64,000 bases of DNA from positions 329,104 through 393,103 of the forward strand of contig JNEN01000882.1 in assembly GCA_000697355.1 (NCBI GenBank). The letters run 5' to 3'. Made by a program: the position numbers and the translations under genes. Under the pieces are notes generated by a model. The model was not told the origin of the DNA. It was given only the letters and a program-made list of their open reading frames with translations, and did no database searches. Shown piece by piece: positions 22,730 to 37,251 of the stretch; the stretch's first letter is position 1, and each line of letters opens with the position of its first letter. Source of the stretch: Syncephalastrum monosporum B8922. Its lineage: Eukaryota; Mucoromycota; Mucoromycetes; Mucorales; Syncephalastraceae.

Positions 22730-25700
22730 TTATAAATCCCATACGGTCTCGTTCACGTAGATGGAGGCTGTTTGTCGTATCTGGCCGACGGCATCCAAAT
22801 CGTTCACATGGATCCTGAACTGGCCCGGGATACTTTCCTGCGGATTGGCAATCGCCACTGTCAGCGTCAGCGCTCCGCCTGGAGCGACCATGCCTGTCCT
22901 GTCCTCGCCCAGTGGGGAGATCCGCACAATATCCTGCGAAGGAAATTCGGCTGGACCCTCAATCGTGACCTGGAACCGCAGTGGGATGCGGGTCGCGTGG
23001 TTGAGGATCGTGAGTGGCAAGTTTTTAGGATCACATTCGGTCTTGTTCACGCCCGTTTCTTTGTAATACGTGACCAGGTTGAAGTCGAGTCGCCGCTCGC
23101 TCAAGGTGAAGATGGGTGTCTCCACGAGAATACTGCGGACGGGGATCACCTCGCGCAGGATTTCGTCGTTGCTGGGTCGCGTGGTCACCCATAGCTTGGC
23201 GAGCGTGATACCTTCAGGAACGATCCAATCAGCCCGAGGCAGGCGCGAGTTCTCATTGGACGATGCGCGCACTCGGATCTCCATGCTGCCCTGAGCGCTG
23301 ACTGTGATGCCGCCGCGCAGTGGTGTGTTGGTATACCGCGATAATACATCGAGCTTGACATAGTCTTCGAGGCCTGCCGCCATATCGGCTCCGATCTCGA
23401 AACGGATATCGTCATCGGTCGTGTTGCGTACCGCGAACCAGTTGTCGCACGGGATGTTGGCCGCCGCTATCGGGTGGGACAGCTCGGGTAGCACCAATGT
23501 ACCGTTCTCCAGTCGCTCAAAACAGAGCTCGAACACCGTCATCATGGTCTTTAGCTTGAGCATCGCCACGTTGTTCTTGTTGTGGTGGTTGACGATCCGT
23601 ACATCGATCCTCCGCAGACCAGACGTCTGATCACGCATTTCCCGCGGGTCCAGGACACCACGAACAACCTGGCTCTTGCGAGCCGGAATGGACAGCTCTT
23701 CTCCAGGGCACAAGGGGTTCCCGCTGCCCTCGTCATTCTCATCATCCCCTTCGCTTTTGCCCGTCCTCAAGGTCCTAAACGTCATGTATTCCGGGGCTTG
23801 GATGTCATACAGCAGCGGCACGTCTGCCAGATTGCGCACGGTAAACTTGAACTCAACCGGTTTCCAGGACGCGGTATGGCCGATCTGGCCCAAATCGATC
23901 CGGTCGACCGCCAGATCTGCGAGGGACATGCTAAAGAGCGCCTCGAGCTCTACCGCCAGGACTTCCAGCTGCTGTCGCTGATCATAAAGCACCAACATGC
24001 CCTTAAGAGCGCCGCTACGGCCCAGCAACGCCATGGACCGGTTGTACTCGTCCAACTTCTCCGCCGAGGGGCAGTGCAATCGCACGCGCACCCGAGCGCC
24101 CGGCTGCAGGATCAGCTGTCCGCTCCGCTGCAAATACGCACCTTCTTCCACCAAGTAGGTCATGCGCACCTGGTCCTCGTCCGCCATCCAGCCTGCCGTG
24201 ATATCGATCTCGCTCAGTGCGATGAGCTCCATCGCCTCGTCCGACGTATTCGCCACCTCGATTTCCTTGACATAGAGTCGCGCCTCCTCCTCATCGAGCA
24301 GCGACATGACTTGGAGGGGCGGGACGGACGCTGCTTCTTTGTTTGTCTCGGCGGTCTGGACTGGGCACACGTAGATACTATCCCATTGCACGACCGGGAG
24401 CGGATTGGCTTCTCTGTGATCGGCCGCGTCGACTTGCTCCTCGTGGCTCGTGTTTTGCAGCAGCGGCACTGCATCATGGCTCCATGCACGCAGCCGCTGA
24501 CAGTCCACAAAGAAACGGACCTCCACCTCAAACACTTCCTGGCTGTTGTGCTTGTTGGTGATGATCAGCTTCTCGCTCAGGAGGCCGTAACGGTACGCGG
24601 ATATCCGGAATGTGATCTGAGCCATCGAAATGGGCTGACTGCCATCAGCAAAGACGCGCCGGTTGTTCTTCTGATCCAAATAGTCCAGCGGCGAATCATT
24701 CTTGACCGCCGTGCCTCGCCAGCCATCCAGCGTGCCACCTCGTCGGTCCAGCAGGATGTTGCCACTCGGGCACTCCACTTCGTAATCCAGGGGTAGTTGT
24801 TCGGACTTGTTCTTGATCGTAAACGTGCCGTAGAACTCCTCTTGCAATAGATCAGTATAGCCGAGGTTGATCACCTTGTGCGACACCTCCAGATGCGACT
24901 GGCCGATGATGGATACAAATTTGACTGTCTGCGTATGCATGAGAAGCATGCCCGAGTCCTCTTCTTCTCCTTCGTCAGGTGTGTCGGGTGTATACACAGA
25001 GAATTTGATGCCGCCGACCAATTCGCGACATTCGTCTGCAGAGGAACTGCCCAAGTAGCTCGTCAGCAGATTAGGCTGGACCGCAACCCAGACTGTCGTC
25101 ATACTGCCTTGCTTGAACGGGATCATATCCACCAGTCCGCGCTCGCCGCTCTCGTCCACAAATATCAGCACTTGGTGCGTGAGGTTGCTCTGGCACTTGA
25201 TGAAGATGTCCTGGCCCGAGATGTTCTGCACCAGAAGCGGCGTCACCTGAGAATACTTGCTGCCCGGATCCACATACGAATAGCCTAGATCCAGCTCGCC
25301 TTGGTTGTCCTCCGACAGTGACGGGAAGGTCAGATAGGACTTCAGGTGCACCAGGCACTGCAGTGTGAACGTCTGCGTGGACAGCGTGCTCCTGTTGCGG
25401 ATGCACAAAGTATGCTGTTGTTTCCCGGCCACGGTAGGCAGGATCTCGAACATGAGTTTGCGCACTTCCTTGGGCCCCAACGGCTCCGTCGTCTCGGGAC
25501 AGATAAAGAACGACTTTTCTGAGTCGTCCAGGATGATATCGTAGAACAGGGGTTCATCCGAGTCGTTCGTCACGCGTACGTAGAACGTCGACTTTTGATC
25601 CACCTCGACCTTACCACCGTCAAAGTACGATCGCTCCAGCTTAAGCGGCTCGGGCTGCGCCTCGTCCTCCAAGGTCGTCTCGGCCGGGATGTTCTGGTTC

Positions 25701-28700
25701 TTGATATCTAGCTCATTCGACGCGTCACCGTGCTCGGCTTCGAGTGCGGCGCGGTAGCTGTCTTCATCCTCGCAAAGCGTGGCAGAGTAGACAATGTGCT
25801 TGCAGGCATCCGTATTTTTGTATTCGTGGGCCAGAATCTGACCTTTGACGGCGAACCGGGCCGTCGCGTGTCCGCCCACGATGGCTGAGTGCAGTTGGAC
25901 AGGCCGCGTGGTCGGTTTGAAATGCACAGAGATCGTCTTGGTCGCGTTGGGATCCAGAGGAAATACAACACTTTCGGCTGTCTTTTTGAAAATGATCGGG
26001 CTCTCCTTGACCGCGCCCTCGTCCTTTTTGGTTTCCCCCTCTCCGTCTCCTTCGTCTTTGTCGAGGTTCTTGAGCTTGGCGAGCTTTTTGAGGTACTTTT
26101 TGATCTTGTCCGGCTGCTCCTTGCGCCGAGCAATCTTGAGTTTCTGCTCGAGGTTCTCGATTTCTTCCTCAGCCTCTTTGGTGAGCGTGTTCGATGCATC
26201 GTCTTCGACGACAAAGTCAAACTCGGCATAGTAGGGTCCAAAATTGGCCTCGTTCGGATCCACCCGGACTTCAAAGAGGCGCGATTGCTTATTGGTATTG
26301 GTCAGCACGATCGTTTCGACGCGGCTGCAGACTTGATCCACAAGACAAGGCCCAAAAGCAAGTTCCAAGGATTTGATAAAGAATGTGGACGGCTTGCGTA
26401 CCATGGCCTTGAGCGACAGCACACGGTCATTCGTCCGGTCTCGAATATTTTCCACTACCAGACGCTCCAGGAAAGGCCCCGCCAGCGTTGGCTCGAATGC
26501 AAAATCGATCTCGCGTTTGCCAAAAGCGCGTACAACGCCATAACGGCCGGCACCCAGGACAATGTCGCCCGAGGCAATCGATCCCGACTTGCGTATGGTA
26601 TAAAGGAGCGCGGTTTCGCTCCGGTTATGTAGCACAATGGATTTGGAGTGTCTTTCGTTACGCTCGACAAGGCCAAAGTTAATGTTCTTTTGACCCAGAT
26701 CCATGACGGAGCGGCTGAGCTGAGCGCGTACGATCACCTCGCGCACAGGGATTTGCGACTGATCCAGGTCGAGAAGGTTCTCAAACTCGGTCTGGTCCAT
26801 GTTGCGGTCAAAGTCAACCAGGCGCAGGAAGATCCGCGCATCCTGCTTTTTCGGTGCGCTCTTGATATGCGGCTTGGTCGCACCGTTTGGCGTAAATACG
26901 ATCACGACTTCTTCTTCACCCAGCGCGTCCACGTCGATAATCGACGTACGCATCAGGTCGCCCTTCTCGATCAACCGGTCCAGCTCGCGACGCCAAGCAA
27001 GCTGCTGGCGCACGAACCGCTCTTCCGACGAGTGTTTTGGAAACAGGGGCGTGGGCGCCTTGGAACCATGTTCCAATACCGAGATCAGATCCTCAAAAGG
27101 AACGCGCGACTTGCCAGCAATGTCGGACCAGTCCATGTTTTTCCGTGACTTGTAGCGTGCAGCTGTGATTCCCCGTGAGCGTTTGCTCTTGTCCGTCTCA
27201 AACGAGTCCTCTCGATGGGGCTCTGCCTTGTGGTCACACCTATCTTCGGAAGTCCTCGTCTTCTCCGCCTTTTCGATCGCTGGAGTAGCAGTGACCTTTT
27301 TGCCGAGGCGTGTTGTTTGGGAGGATGTGACGAGGCCTGGGCGATAGACGATCCGCTTTCGTTTCTGGTGCGCCAAACGCGAGGATGGCGTTACTGCCAG
27401 ATCCAGATAGGCTGTTGACCGTTCGTCATGGCTGGAGGGATGCGTAGGTACGTGGGCATGCCGCTCGTCTCGCCTCCGAGGGCCTTTGGGCAGTATGAGG
27501 GGGCTACTTGGTCTCGAATCGCGTTCATCCTTGCCATTGACTATGATGCGTATCGTTAGGATCTCGATTTATCCTTCCTTTTTTTTCCCTCCACTGCACA
27601 TACCTGGCTTGCCACGCTGTTTCACAAAAGGCTTCTGGATGGACGGTTGATCTGTACGTCGTTTTTTGGTATAAATAATCAGATCATCCGGCATGGAGGT
27701 CGTAATCTCAAGTCGCAGACGAGCATTTCGAATGTTCTCGACGGTAAATGTACGTATCGCAGGTGAGTTGAGTACGATGGACCCAAAGTCGAGGAAATTA
27801 GCACCCGTCGCGGTCAATATCCGGTAAAAAAGCGAGTGAAAAGTGACCCGATTCTTGTCGATATTCGTGCTACGGACTTCGATGATTTGATCATTGTCCC
27901 GGTTGAGGAAATTGACGAGGGTGATCTGCTTGCGATACTCTGGGTTCACTTTGCGCGGGTATAAGTCGAGCTTGAGCTCGACGTAACTGCGCGGCTGAAT
28001 GACAATCTCGCCACGCAGGCAGTTGAGGACCTTGGACGTGAATTGTAGCTCGACACGTGCTACGATATCAGACCGGTTGTAAATGTTCACTGGAAGCGAC
28101 TTGAGTGTGCCCACATCGGTGTCGCCAAAGTTGATATCTTTGGGTATAGCTTCGACAAAAGACGTGCATGTGCGAGCACGGCATTGGATCGCCTTTTTCT
28201 CCTTGGGCTCTGAGCTACGATAGCTGCCATACTCGAGCACGACGCGGAAATTGCGTCGTATGAGTTGACCGGCGTTGAAATCATTTACGGACGCGTCTTT
28301 TCTGGGGCGATAGGACACTTGGATGACGCGCTCTTTGCCGGGACGAATCACAAGGTCTTCGATGCGGGTGTAGCTGCCGGCTGAATTCGGTGGAATGGCT
28401 TGGCTCGGTCCGGCTGCTATAGCACGCCCGGTCTCTGTATATGTGCCGTCCGCATCTGGAAAGTAGTTTGAGTCCTCGTTTCGGATAGATGGCGTCTACG
28501 TAACAATCGATGAGTATCCATACAGCTAGATAGTAAAGAATCCTGGTCTCTTACTCGTACGCCGCCAAACAGTTGTGGAATAGGCGAGGACGCGCGTGAG
28601 CTGCCCTCGCTATTGGCGGTCGACATTTCGCTCGTGCTGGCAATCGACGGGGTGACTGAGGTGTGTGCACTTTTTTCGGACGTGTGTTTAGCTGCCAGGA

Positions 28701-30009
28701 GTCTGCCGCGCATATCAATGGGCATGTCTTTTGACGGCTTTGCCTTGCTTTCAGCCGTCGCGGTATCCAAGTCGGACTTCATGTCGAAAACAACCTCGGC
28801 AGATTCAGGTATAAAACGGACCTCAATGGGTGACTCGCTCACGTTATTGAGAACAATCTGGCGCATCGTCCACGAGCCGGAGATACAGTCACCGAAATCG
28901 AGCGCGTTGCCGCTACTGACGACTAAGGATTCTTCACGCAGAACAGACCGAACGGACGCATGCACGCGCGTCTGGATCACGTTGCGCGAGTCATTCGCGT
29001 TCTCCAATTGCAGGTCATAGTTGAATTCGCCGACTTCTTTGGGTAGAAAGACGACCTTGATGGTGCGGCTCGAGTAAGGCGGCAGTGGCTCGTTCTCGAG
29101 AGGCTCGCCCGTTTCCGCATCGCAAAAACGTAGCCAGTCCTGGCGGTCCATGTTGGACAGGTCAACGGTGTTGAGAAGCCAGTATAGATCGATATCGGAT
29201 TTGTTCTGGATGGCAAACTCCTTTTGATAGGTCTCACCCAACTTGCAATCATCAAAGTTGAGGCCTGTCTCCATGACGTCGGTCCACAGCACAGATTGAC
29301 AGACGCTTGCGCGGAACTTGACCGAGAGTTGATAGGCTGCCAGAGCAGGAGAGGCATCCTGCTTTTCTCTGTCCTCGATGGCTTCCATCAGGTGTGTATT
29401 CTCGTCGTCCTGCTGCAAGTATCCGAAGAAGAACAGACTGCCCGTGATGTTACGTTTGGTGTGTTTGAAGGCCTCATCCATTGAGTCACTGAGCGCAAAA
29501 GCGTCGTCACGGGCGATAGGCTCGGCATCGGCGTCGCTGTCCTGGGCGCCATGGTGCTGTTGATCTGTCTCTGGAAGAAAAGCGAGTATGAAGGAGCAGG
29601 TCTCGAGAGGTGCCAATTCAAGCTGGTCGATGTGGTTGACGTAATTGAATATCTGGTTGCAGTGATAATCCCTGGAGTCTTTTGCCTGTGCCCATTCGAC
29701 AGAGTTGGTAGCTGTGCGTGTAGCAAGGTCGACGTCCGCCGCGTCAATAATGTTCTCGTTTTCCAATTGAAAGGCGATCTGGTTCCGTAGGTTGGATCGC
29801 AGTTTGATGAGTATCCGATGGTCGACAAGATTGCGGATTTCTAGACGTTTAAGGGCGTGCAGGCCGTTTTGATAGACATTGTCCAACGTGATCCGTCCAT
29901 CCACGTTGACGAGTTGAAATAAAGGGCCGGACTGCTTGGAGCTGCTGTCCTCCGTACCATCGTTTTGTGTTGACGAAGACGACAAGGAGCCGGCATCGTT
30001 GGTGGCCAT
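22730..30009 (-). CDS. Giant ASH/MSP-domain (Hydin/SPD-2-like) repeat protein
   Basis: Three exons, 30009-28555, 28495-27604 and 27540-22730, an exact 2386 codons (2385 aa). The protein is built of many Ig-like ASH/MSP-type repeats, each opening with a hydrophobic strand and a Gly-containing turn: LNFDDCKLGETYQKEF, LDFGDCISGSWTMRQIVL, INFGDTDVGTLKSLPV, LDFGSIVLNSPAIRTFTV, NFGLVERNERHSKSIVL, LDLGYSYVDPGSK, INLGYTDLLQEEF, IDLGQIGHTASWKPV. A Lys/Glu-rich coiled segment interrupts them (about 26030-26190). No enzyme domain, signal peptide or membrane segment is seen. ASH repeats occur in centrosomal and ciliary proteins and in trafficking factors. In a fungus thought to lack flagella, a role at spindle pole, cytoskeleton or cortex is an inference. 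The first ATG (30009) starts a Ser-rich leader. Confidence 0.88.
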
Positions 30010-30747
30010 TCCGTCAGTGCGGGTGGAAAGAGATAAAGGTTGGGAGTTTTTTTTTTTTTTTTCGCTTTCTTTGGTTGGCTGCGGGACTGAGCAAAGGAAT
30101 AGAAAAAAAGGAAAAAAAAAAAAAAAAAAGAGACAAGTTTATACAATAAGATACGTGATATGTTCGAGCATAGCGGAGTCGACTGCACCTTTCTACAGGA
30201 CACAGATATAGAGCTATTACGTACTGAAGCACAAAGGCAAGTGCAACGTGAACTTTGTTCCGGTACACTATAACAAACTTATGCTACCTTGTATCTCCTC
30301 GGCTGTGGCCTTCCCCTTCGACAGCCTGCGTCGCGGTTTCCGCCATCAGATCGCTGCCTTTTTGCCTGCACAAGAATACACCAGACATTCTTTCTTCTTA
30401 CTCTATAGCAGCATGAACCATGGCTCATTCCTAATATCAAGTTATGCGTAAATATACGCTAGACGGTCATCAGCTGTCTACTGCAAGTATAGATTAGCGT
30501 GTGAGGGAAAAGGGAGATCGGCACAGGTGCGAGTTGGTGTGGTGGCACGTGGTCCCTGCACAGGCTCTAGCCGTATAGGCGGGTGTCGAATTGCCCACCT
30601 GTAGGCTTCATTTGAGATATATCGCTACCGTTGACTATGTATATATCCTTGCTCTCTTTTTATGGCATGGAGTGATGTTTGTATCCAGCATGGGACATTG
30701 AACATAGCAATCTTCAGATGTTTCACTAGGGTAAGGTAGGATTAGTT

Positions 30748-31256
30748 TCAGGCCGTACTGTTCCAAACGAGTGCAGAATATGTTTCTCTAAACTTTATTT
30801 GTGTAATGTTGCTACATGGAAGTGGTACTTGCATTTGAAAATGTGATGCATACACGAAATAGTGGATAAAGTCGAAGGGCTCGTTATTTTGTTCAATTCT
30901 TAGGAGTGGGGGAACAGCTGTAGTCATTGTAATACCTTGGCCTGTTTTTCTACGCTCGGTTTTATATGAAACAACGCTACCTGTGAACAATGATTGTAGT
31001 TCCAATAATGCTGCATGGTGTCTTATATGTTCACTCAGGATGTCAATAATGATAGCTGTCGCGTCAGTTGCTGCTGACCACCAATGATACACCCAACAAT
31101 TTTTTGGCCAAATAGGAATTTCTTCCAATTTCTTCTGTCAAGTGTGATCAACGTATTCTTTGTCTTCAACTGTTTTGTCTTTGTTGCAATTACCTGAAGA
31201 GCTTCTTTTAAAGTGGTTGCAGACAGCACAATGGTACTTGTAAAGAAACATTGCAA
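30748..31256 (-). pseudogene. Unrecognised decayed coding fragment
   Basis: Two overlapping minus-strand open stretches (31256-31035 and 31128-30748) in different frames, joined by a frameshift or lost intron. Text such as TLKEALQVIATKTKQLK and PFDFIHYFVYASHFQMQV looks protein-like, and the neighbourhood is repeat-rich. No domain recognised. Confidence 0.3.
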
Positions 31257-31516
31257 CTATTGCACATTGTCTTACTTCACTCCAATGTCATCAATGATAG
31301 TTGTCATCAGTTACTGCTGGCCAGGATTGTTGCAACCGACTGATTCCTTGGTCGCCGAAGACTAAAGCAAAAAGGTAAGGAACAAGCAATTTGAAGAAGG
31401 GAAGCCGAAATTCCTGAGGTGCTCTATGCTTAAACTATTCAATCCGACATATAGTACAAGCACGGCCAAGGACAGCCATCTGCTCTTCTGCCGGCAACGA
31501 GCCACTCCAGACAATT

Positions 31517-32487
31517 ATGTACATACATCAGCAACCAGACTATCTTTATGCCGCTCGTCTACCCGCCCAAGAATCTGATTGGCCCAAATTTTATGTGCGC
31601 GTTGAAAGTGGTTTACTCGCTTCTGTCTCAAAATGGCGAAGACACTTGAACCACATCTGCAGACAAGGTACCACTGAGAAAAGCTCAACGAGTACATCAG
31701 CAGCTGAAGCTTCCATTTGCTTTCTGAAAACAGGGCGCTCAAGATGGACAAGGAGATGTGGAGCATGATTGAACGCTTGAGACGGACTCAAACAAGTGCA
31801 GATATACTGTATACTACGGAGAGTATACAGTTGTTAGGAGAGTACAGCAAAAAAGCGGGAGCTGTACTCTCCAAAAATCTGGACCACCAAGAGAAACGGC
31901 GACGTTCCGTGGACAATTATGACGTTGAGACTGAGCAGCAAAGCAGCACAAATGGCACCCATTCAGAGCATACCAGTATCAACGATAACAATCTTTGGAA
32001 CGGGCTACAGAAAGGAGGCATGCAAGGATACATGTACCTTTTGGCTGACGTTCAAGGAGTATACAGTAGCCGCGCGGATAAGCTATACGCTCGGGAGATC
32101 AAAGGATATAACTTAGGCGAGATTATAACTTATCTGGGTATAACTTATCCGCGCAGTTACTGCACTTGGAAAGAAAATTGGCATTTTAAGGCTACCCAAG
32201 GCTCCCAAAGATTTTTATTGATATCAAGAAGAAACTGGACCTCTTATTTGCCTATCAGGTATGAAAATTGAACACTTGTGAAGTGACAATAAGTATCAAT
32301 CATTGTCGATACTCTTTTTCCTCTGTAGCATACTATCTTGAACACGGCCATTGAAGCACAATCGGCTATGGACGCCCGGCAAGATCTCGACAGGCTCTGT
32401 GAGATTATTGACACTCAAGATCAAGTCGACACCTTCCCGCGCCATGATATTCTCTTTACCCCGAGCTCGCACCATACAAGGAAATAA
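31517..32487 (+). pseudogene. Decayed repeat-family gene interrupted by a MITE
   Basis: Coding-like text runs from 31517 through MDKEMWSMIERLRRTQTSAD and WNGLQKGGMQGYMYLLADVQ, then is broken at 32063 by a 99-bp MITE. After it, LGKKIGILRLPKAPKDF continues, shifts frame to IKKKLDLLFAYQ, then an intron-like gap (donor near 32260, acceptor near 32328), and the last piece HTILNTAIEAQSAMDARQDL ends at a stop at 32487. The pattern GV...IG...LP...DF...LL...A resembles an uncharacterised, highly copied Mucorales gene family. Function unknown; the copy is dead. Confidence 0.5.
32064..32162 (+). mobile_element. 99-bp MITE, copy 1
   Basis: Begins CAGTAGCCGCGCGGATAAG and ends with its near-complement CTTATCCGCGCAGTTACTG. 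Flanked by TA on the left and CA on the right (a decayed TA duplication). About 89% identical to copy 2 in the opposite orientation, and exactly the same length. Confidence 0.85.
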
Positions 32488-33172
32488 AGTATATCATCAT
32501 ATATCATCCTGATACTTCTGCTCATGATATCATCACTGCGATTATAATGTACCCAGTTTGATATCTTTATTAGCTTCTTGTTTATATCGCTTCGCTCGCA
32601 GTATATCGTGCGTAATCTTCGTGGACCGCTGTTTCTATCGAAACCTCATGATTATCGATTCATTTGCATTATTAGTTAATATTTACTTGCTTAGTCCACA
32701 ATGCGAAACATGAGATGTATGCAATCTTCACTTACATTGGTGTTATAGAATGGACATGATGCCTAAACATCCATTTTCCGTTGTTAACGGGACAATCTAG
32801 CAATACGGACCACGGTACGATTTTCAAAAATCCGCAATTGGGACCCAGGAAGGTAGCCACTTGATATGTCTGTACAATCTACTTAGTAAATTCCAATTCA
32901 GAATAAAGTGCAATGAGCTGCTAAGATATACAATATGGCTCACATTTATATAGTCTAAACGTTATCTGAGAATGTCATCACAAAGCGCCATATTAGAGCG
33001 GCACAGATCTCGCTTCAACGTGAAAATGACTGTAAGTATTTTACCATTTCTAACCCACTAGTGACTATGCTAGCTTATGATGGCCCATCATACGTAGTCT
33101 GATCAAGCATGTATTAATGCTCGAATTTCATTGCCGCCATACCTGATTAGAAATATTATATCTATTTATCTA

Positions 33173-33271
33173 CAGTAGCCGCGTGGATAAGTTATACCCA
33201 GATAAGTTATTATCTTGCCTAAGTTATATTATTTGATCTCCCCAACGTACAACTTATCCGCGCGGCTACTG
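33173..33271 (-). mobile_element. 99-bp MITE, copy 2
   Basis: Terminal inverted repeats CAGTAGCCGCGTGGATAAG / CTTATCCGCGCGGCTACTG and a perfect TA duplication on both sides. TIR length is about 20-27 bp. The TA target site and CAGT ends fit mobilisation by a Tc1/mariner-type transposase. Confidence 0.88.
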
Positions 33272-33314
33272 TATTATACATAATGAAAATAGGATTCCGT
33301 AACTACGTAATCAC

Positions 33315-33545
33315 ATAAGCAGGACGCTGGAGACTCGGGTTCAATTCCCGTCAGGGTGTCTGGCAAGTAGACTACTTTGGAACGTGAACGGTACCTGACG
33401 TCAATCCTCACCAAGGTCTTTTTTCCTGTGTCCTTCAATAAAGATGAACCGCGTGATAGTAAAGTAGGCCAATGAATCCTCTGAAGCGCGAAAAGTATTT
33501 GATGTCAATCTTCATCAAGGCCTTTTTTCCTGCATTCTTTCTCCC
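33315..33545 (+). repeat. tRNA-derived SINE-like sequence with duplicated tail
   Basis: At 33336-33350 a T-arm-like hairpin (CGGG TTCAATT CCCG) carries a Pol III B-box match (GGTTCAATTCC). No matching 5' half or acceptor stem is found, so it is not an intact tRNA. Downstream a 40-bp segment occurs twice, at 33396-33435 and 33500-33539, differing at seven positions, all transitions. Confidence 0.45.
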
Positions 33546-34368
33546 ATTGGCAGAGACGCTTTAAGTATACGCATGAAAGTCCATCAATGTGAGTCTGTCT
33601 CATCAAAGACACTGTTTTCTCTCACGTCTACTTTCTTCTTCTTTTCTTTACTCTGGTCAAGTCCTCCTCACGGCAAGTACATGCAAAGGATTATCATTAC
33701 AGGTATAGACTAATAAACGCAACGTAGATCACTGCCCCCTCCCTCCCCCAAGCCCCTCTGCCACCGGTTGCACGCCTCTATTGCACACGATCTGTACTTG
33801 TGCATAAACATTTGGTTCGAGAGCCAAGAGCGTTGTATTTAAACTACCTGAATGCGCATTGCGGAATTTAAAAATGAGCACGACCCCCAAGGTTCTTTCT
33901 GCACCATCAAACGTGAAGCACTGTTAAGGAGCTGTCAATTTGTGGCCTGTCAAGATCAGATTAGAAATCTGCTTAAATAATGCTTGCAGGCCACCGAAAA
34001 AAAAAAGAAAGAACAAAGGTGTTCCATAGCAGCGCTTGTAAGGGATCTTCTCTTTTTGTAAATTATAGGTGAGCAGTACCCGTAGTATAATATTCTCCTC
34101 GATGCACGTTCAAGTAAATTCTGGTGGAGACCCATAGGCAAGCGTCTATCACTTGCTGCTAATGTTTGCACTTTGGGTCAATGGGCGGGATGAGCGGAAG
34201 GACAAAATGCGGTGTAAACGGGGCTGGTTTCCAGGGCAACCCTGGCATTTTTTTTTTTTTTGCGGCGGGGACTGTCGTCATCACAACAGTCACCGATTTT
34301 TTTGGCACAAACCAAGTGCGAGGCGTCGAAAAATAACACGTTCGCTTCTCGTCGAGAAACAACACACA

Positions 34369-36123
<1,755 letters not shown>

Positions 36124-37251
36124 ACCCAATCAAAAATCACAAAATGTAATAAACTTTTCGATTAGTAGATGTAAATCCTTTTTTCTTTTTCTCTTTTTCC
36201 AATGCTACACAATATTGTTGGAAGGCCATGGAAGCTGGCGTAGATAATGATATAAAACTGATGACTACACATATCTCTGACATACGTATCTGTCCATAAC
36301 TTCGGTTTTTTAATGCGCTCAGGATTAGAACATCTGCAGCATTTCTGTTAGTAATTCATAGTGTAACTTGACTATATACACGAGATATGAGTTGGTGCAG
36401 AATATTAGCATCGAAAACAATATAAGAATCGTCTGGCACATTAGATTCGACACGGGGTGGATACGTGTTTGCTATGAGGCATGCATTTGCTATAAGGACC
36501 GTTAATGTCAAGCAAAAGTATTTGCACATAGCATATATGAATTGCAGCCTTATCGATGGTCACTGAGATCACGGCCTTTACTTTTACTTATTCCATATCA
36601 CCTATGCTTTTCATAAGTCCATAGACGAAAATGAATTATTTTCGAAGTATATGTGTATGTTTTTAATTGGCATTCTGACATGCGACTTATCAGGCGAATC
36701 TCTCTTGCTTATGTACCCTACGAAGCAGTTTACCTCGAGAATTGCCCAAGACAAAGCTGAAACATGCTTGTAATGCTCAAGCGAGAAGCAAATGCGTATA
36801 ATTAAAACTATCTGTACCGCGGCACATTTTCCGGGAACAAGGAGGTGGAGATAGTCAATAACTATAAAGTAGTAGTAATAAATGAAAACGATATCAAGGC
36901 AAAAGATAATAAATCAATCTACCTGTATATAAAAGAAGATATTTATATCATATGTAGGCGTACTGATAAATGGCGATAAGCGCATACTGCGCCAATATAA
37001 GTTAAAAGCTTGACACATGTTATACATCACCGTATTCCTTCTACTCGCTTAGTAAAAAGCCAGTCTCAACAACCATCGATTTGCCAATGAGTCTGCTCGT
37101 ATCATAGGTGTATACATATATTTATAATGATAAAATTATATTCATATTGTGGCTGTGAATGTAATGACATTCATGAAATGCGATAATAGAGATATGCGTA
37201 GTGTGTCACTAGAGCCGTTGATTTTAAAAGTATCATACATTATGAATGGAT
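36124..37251. other. AT-rich convergent intergenic region
   Basis: Lies between the stops of ATP2 (+) and the chitin synthase gene (-). AT-rich with many stops in all frames. I see no gene, RNA or repeat. Confidence 0.6.

Larger units (their letters stand above)
30010..34368. other. Large repeat island between the ASH-repeat gene and ATP2
   Basis: No intact gene in 4.3 kb. It holds A- and T-runs (30047-30062; 30102-30129) in the promoter of the ASH gene, decayed coding fragments (30748-31256; 31517-32487), two 99-bp MITE copies, a tRNA-like short repeat and the ATP2 promoter at the right end (T-run 34249-34261). Confidence 0.6.

Noticed and set aside
23582..24796. 404-codon plus-strand frame within the ASH-repeat gene
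   Set aside because: Antisense to strongly patterned ASH repeats; no family features.
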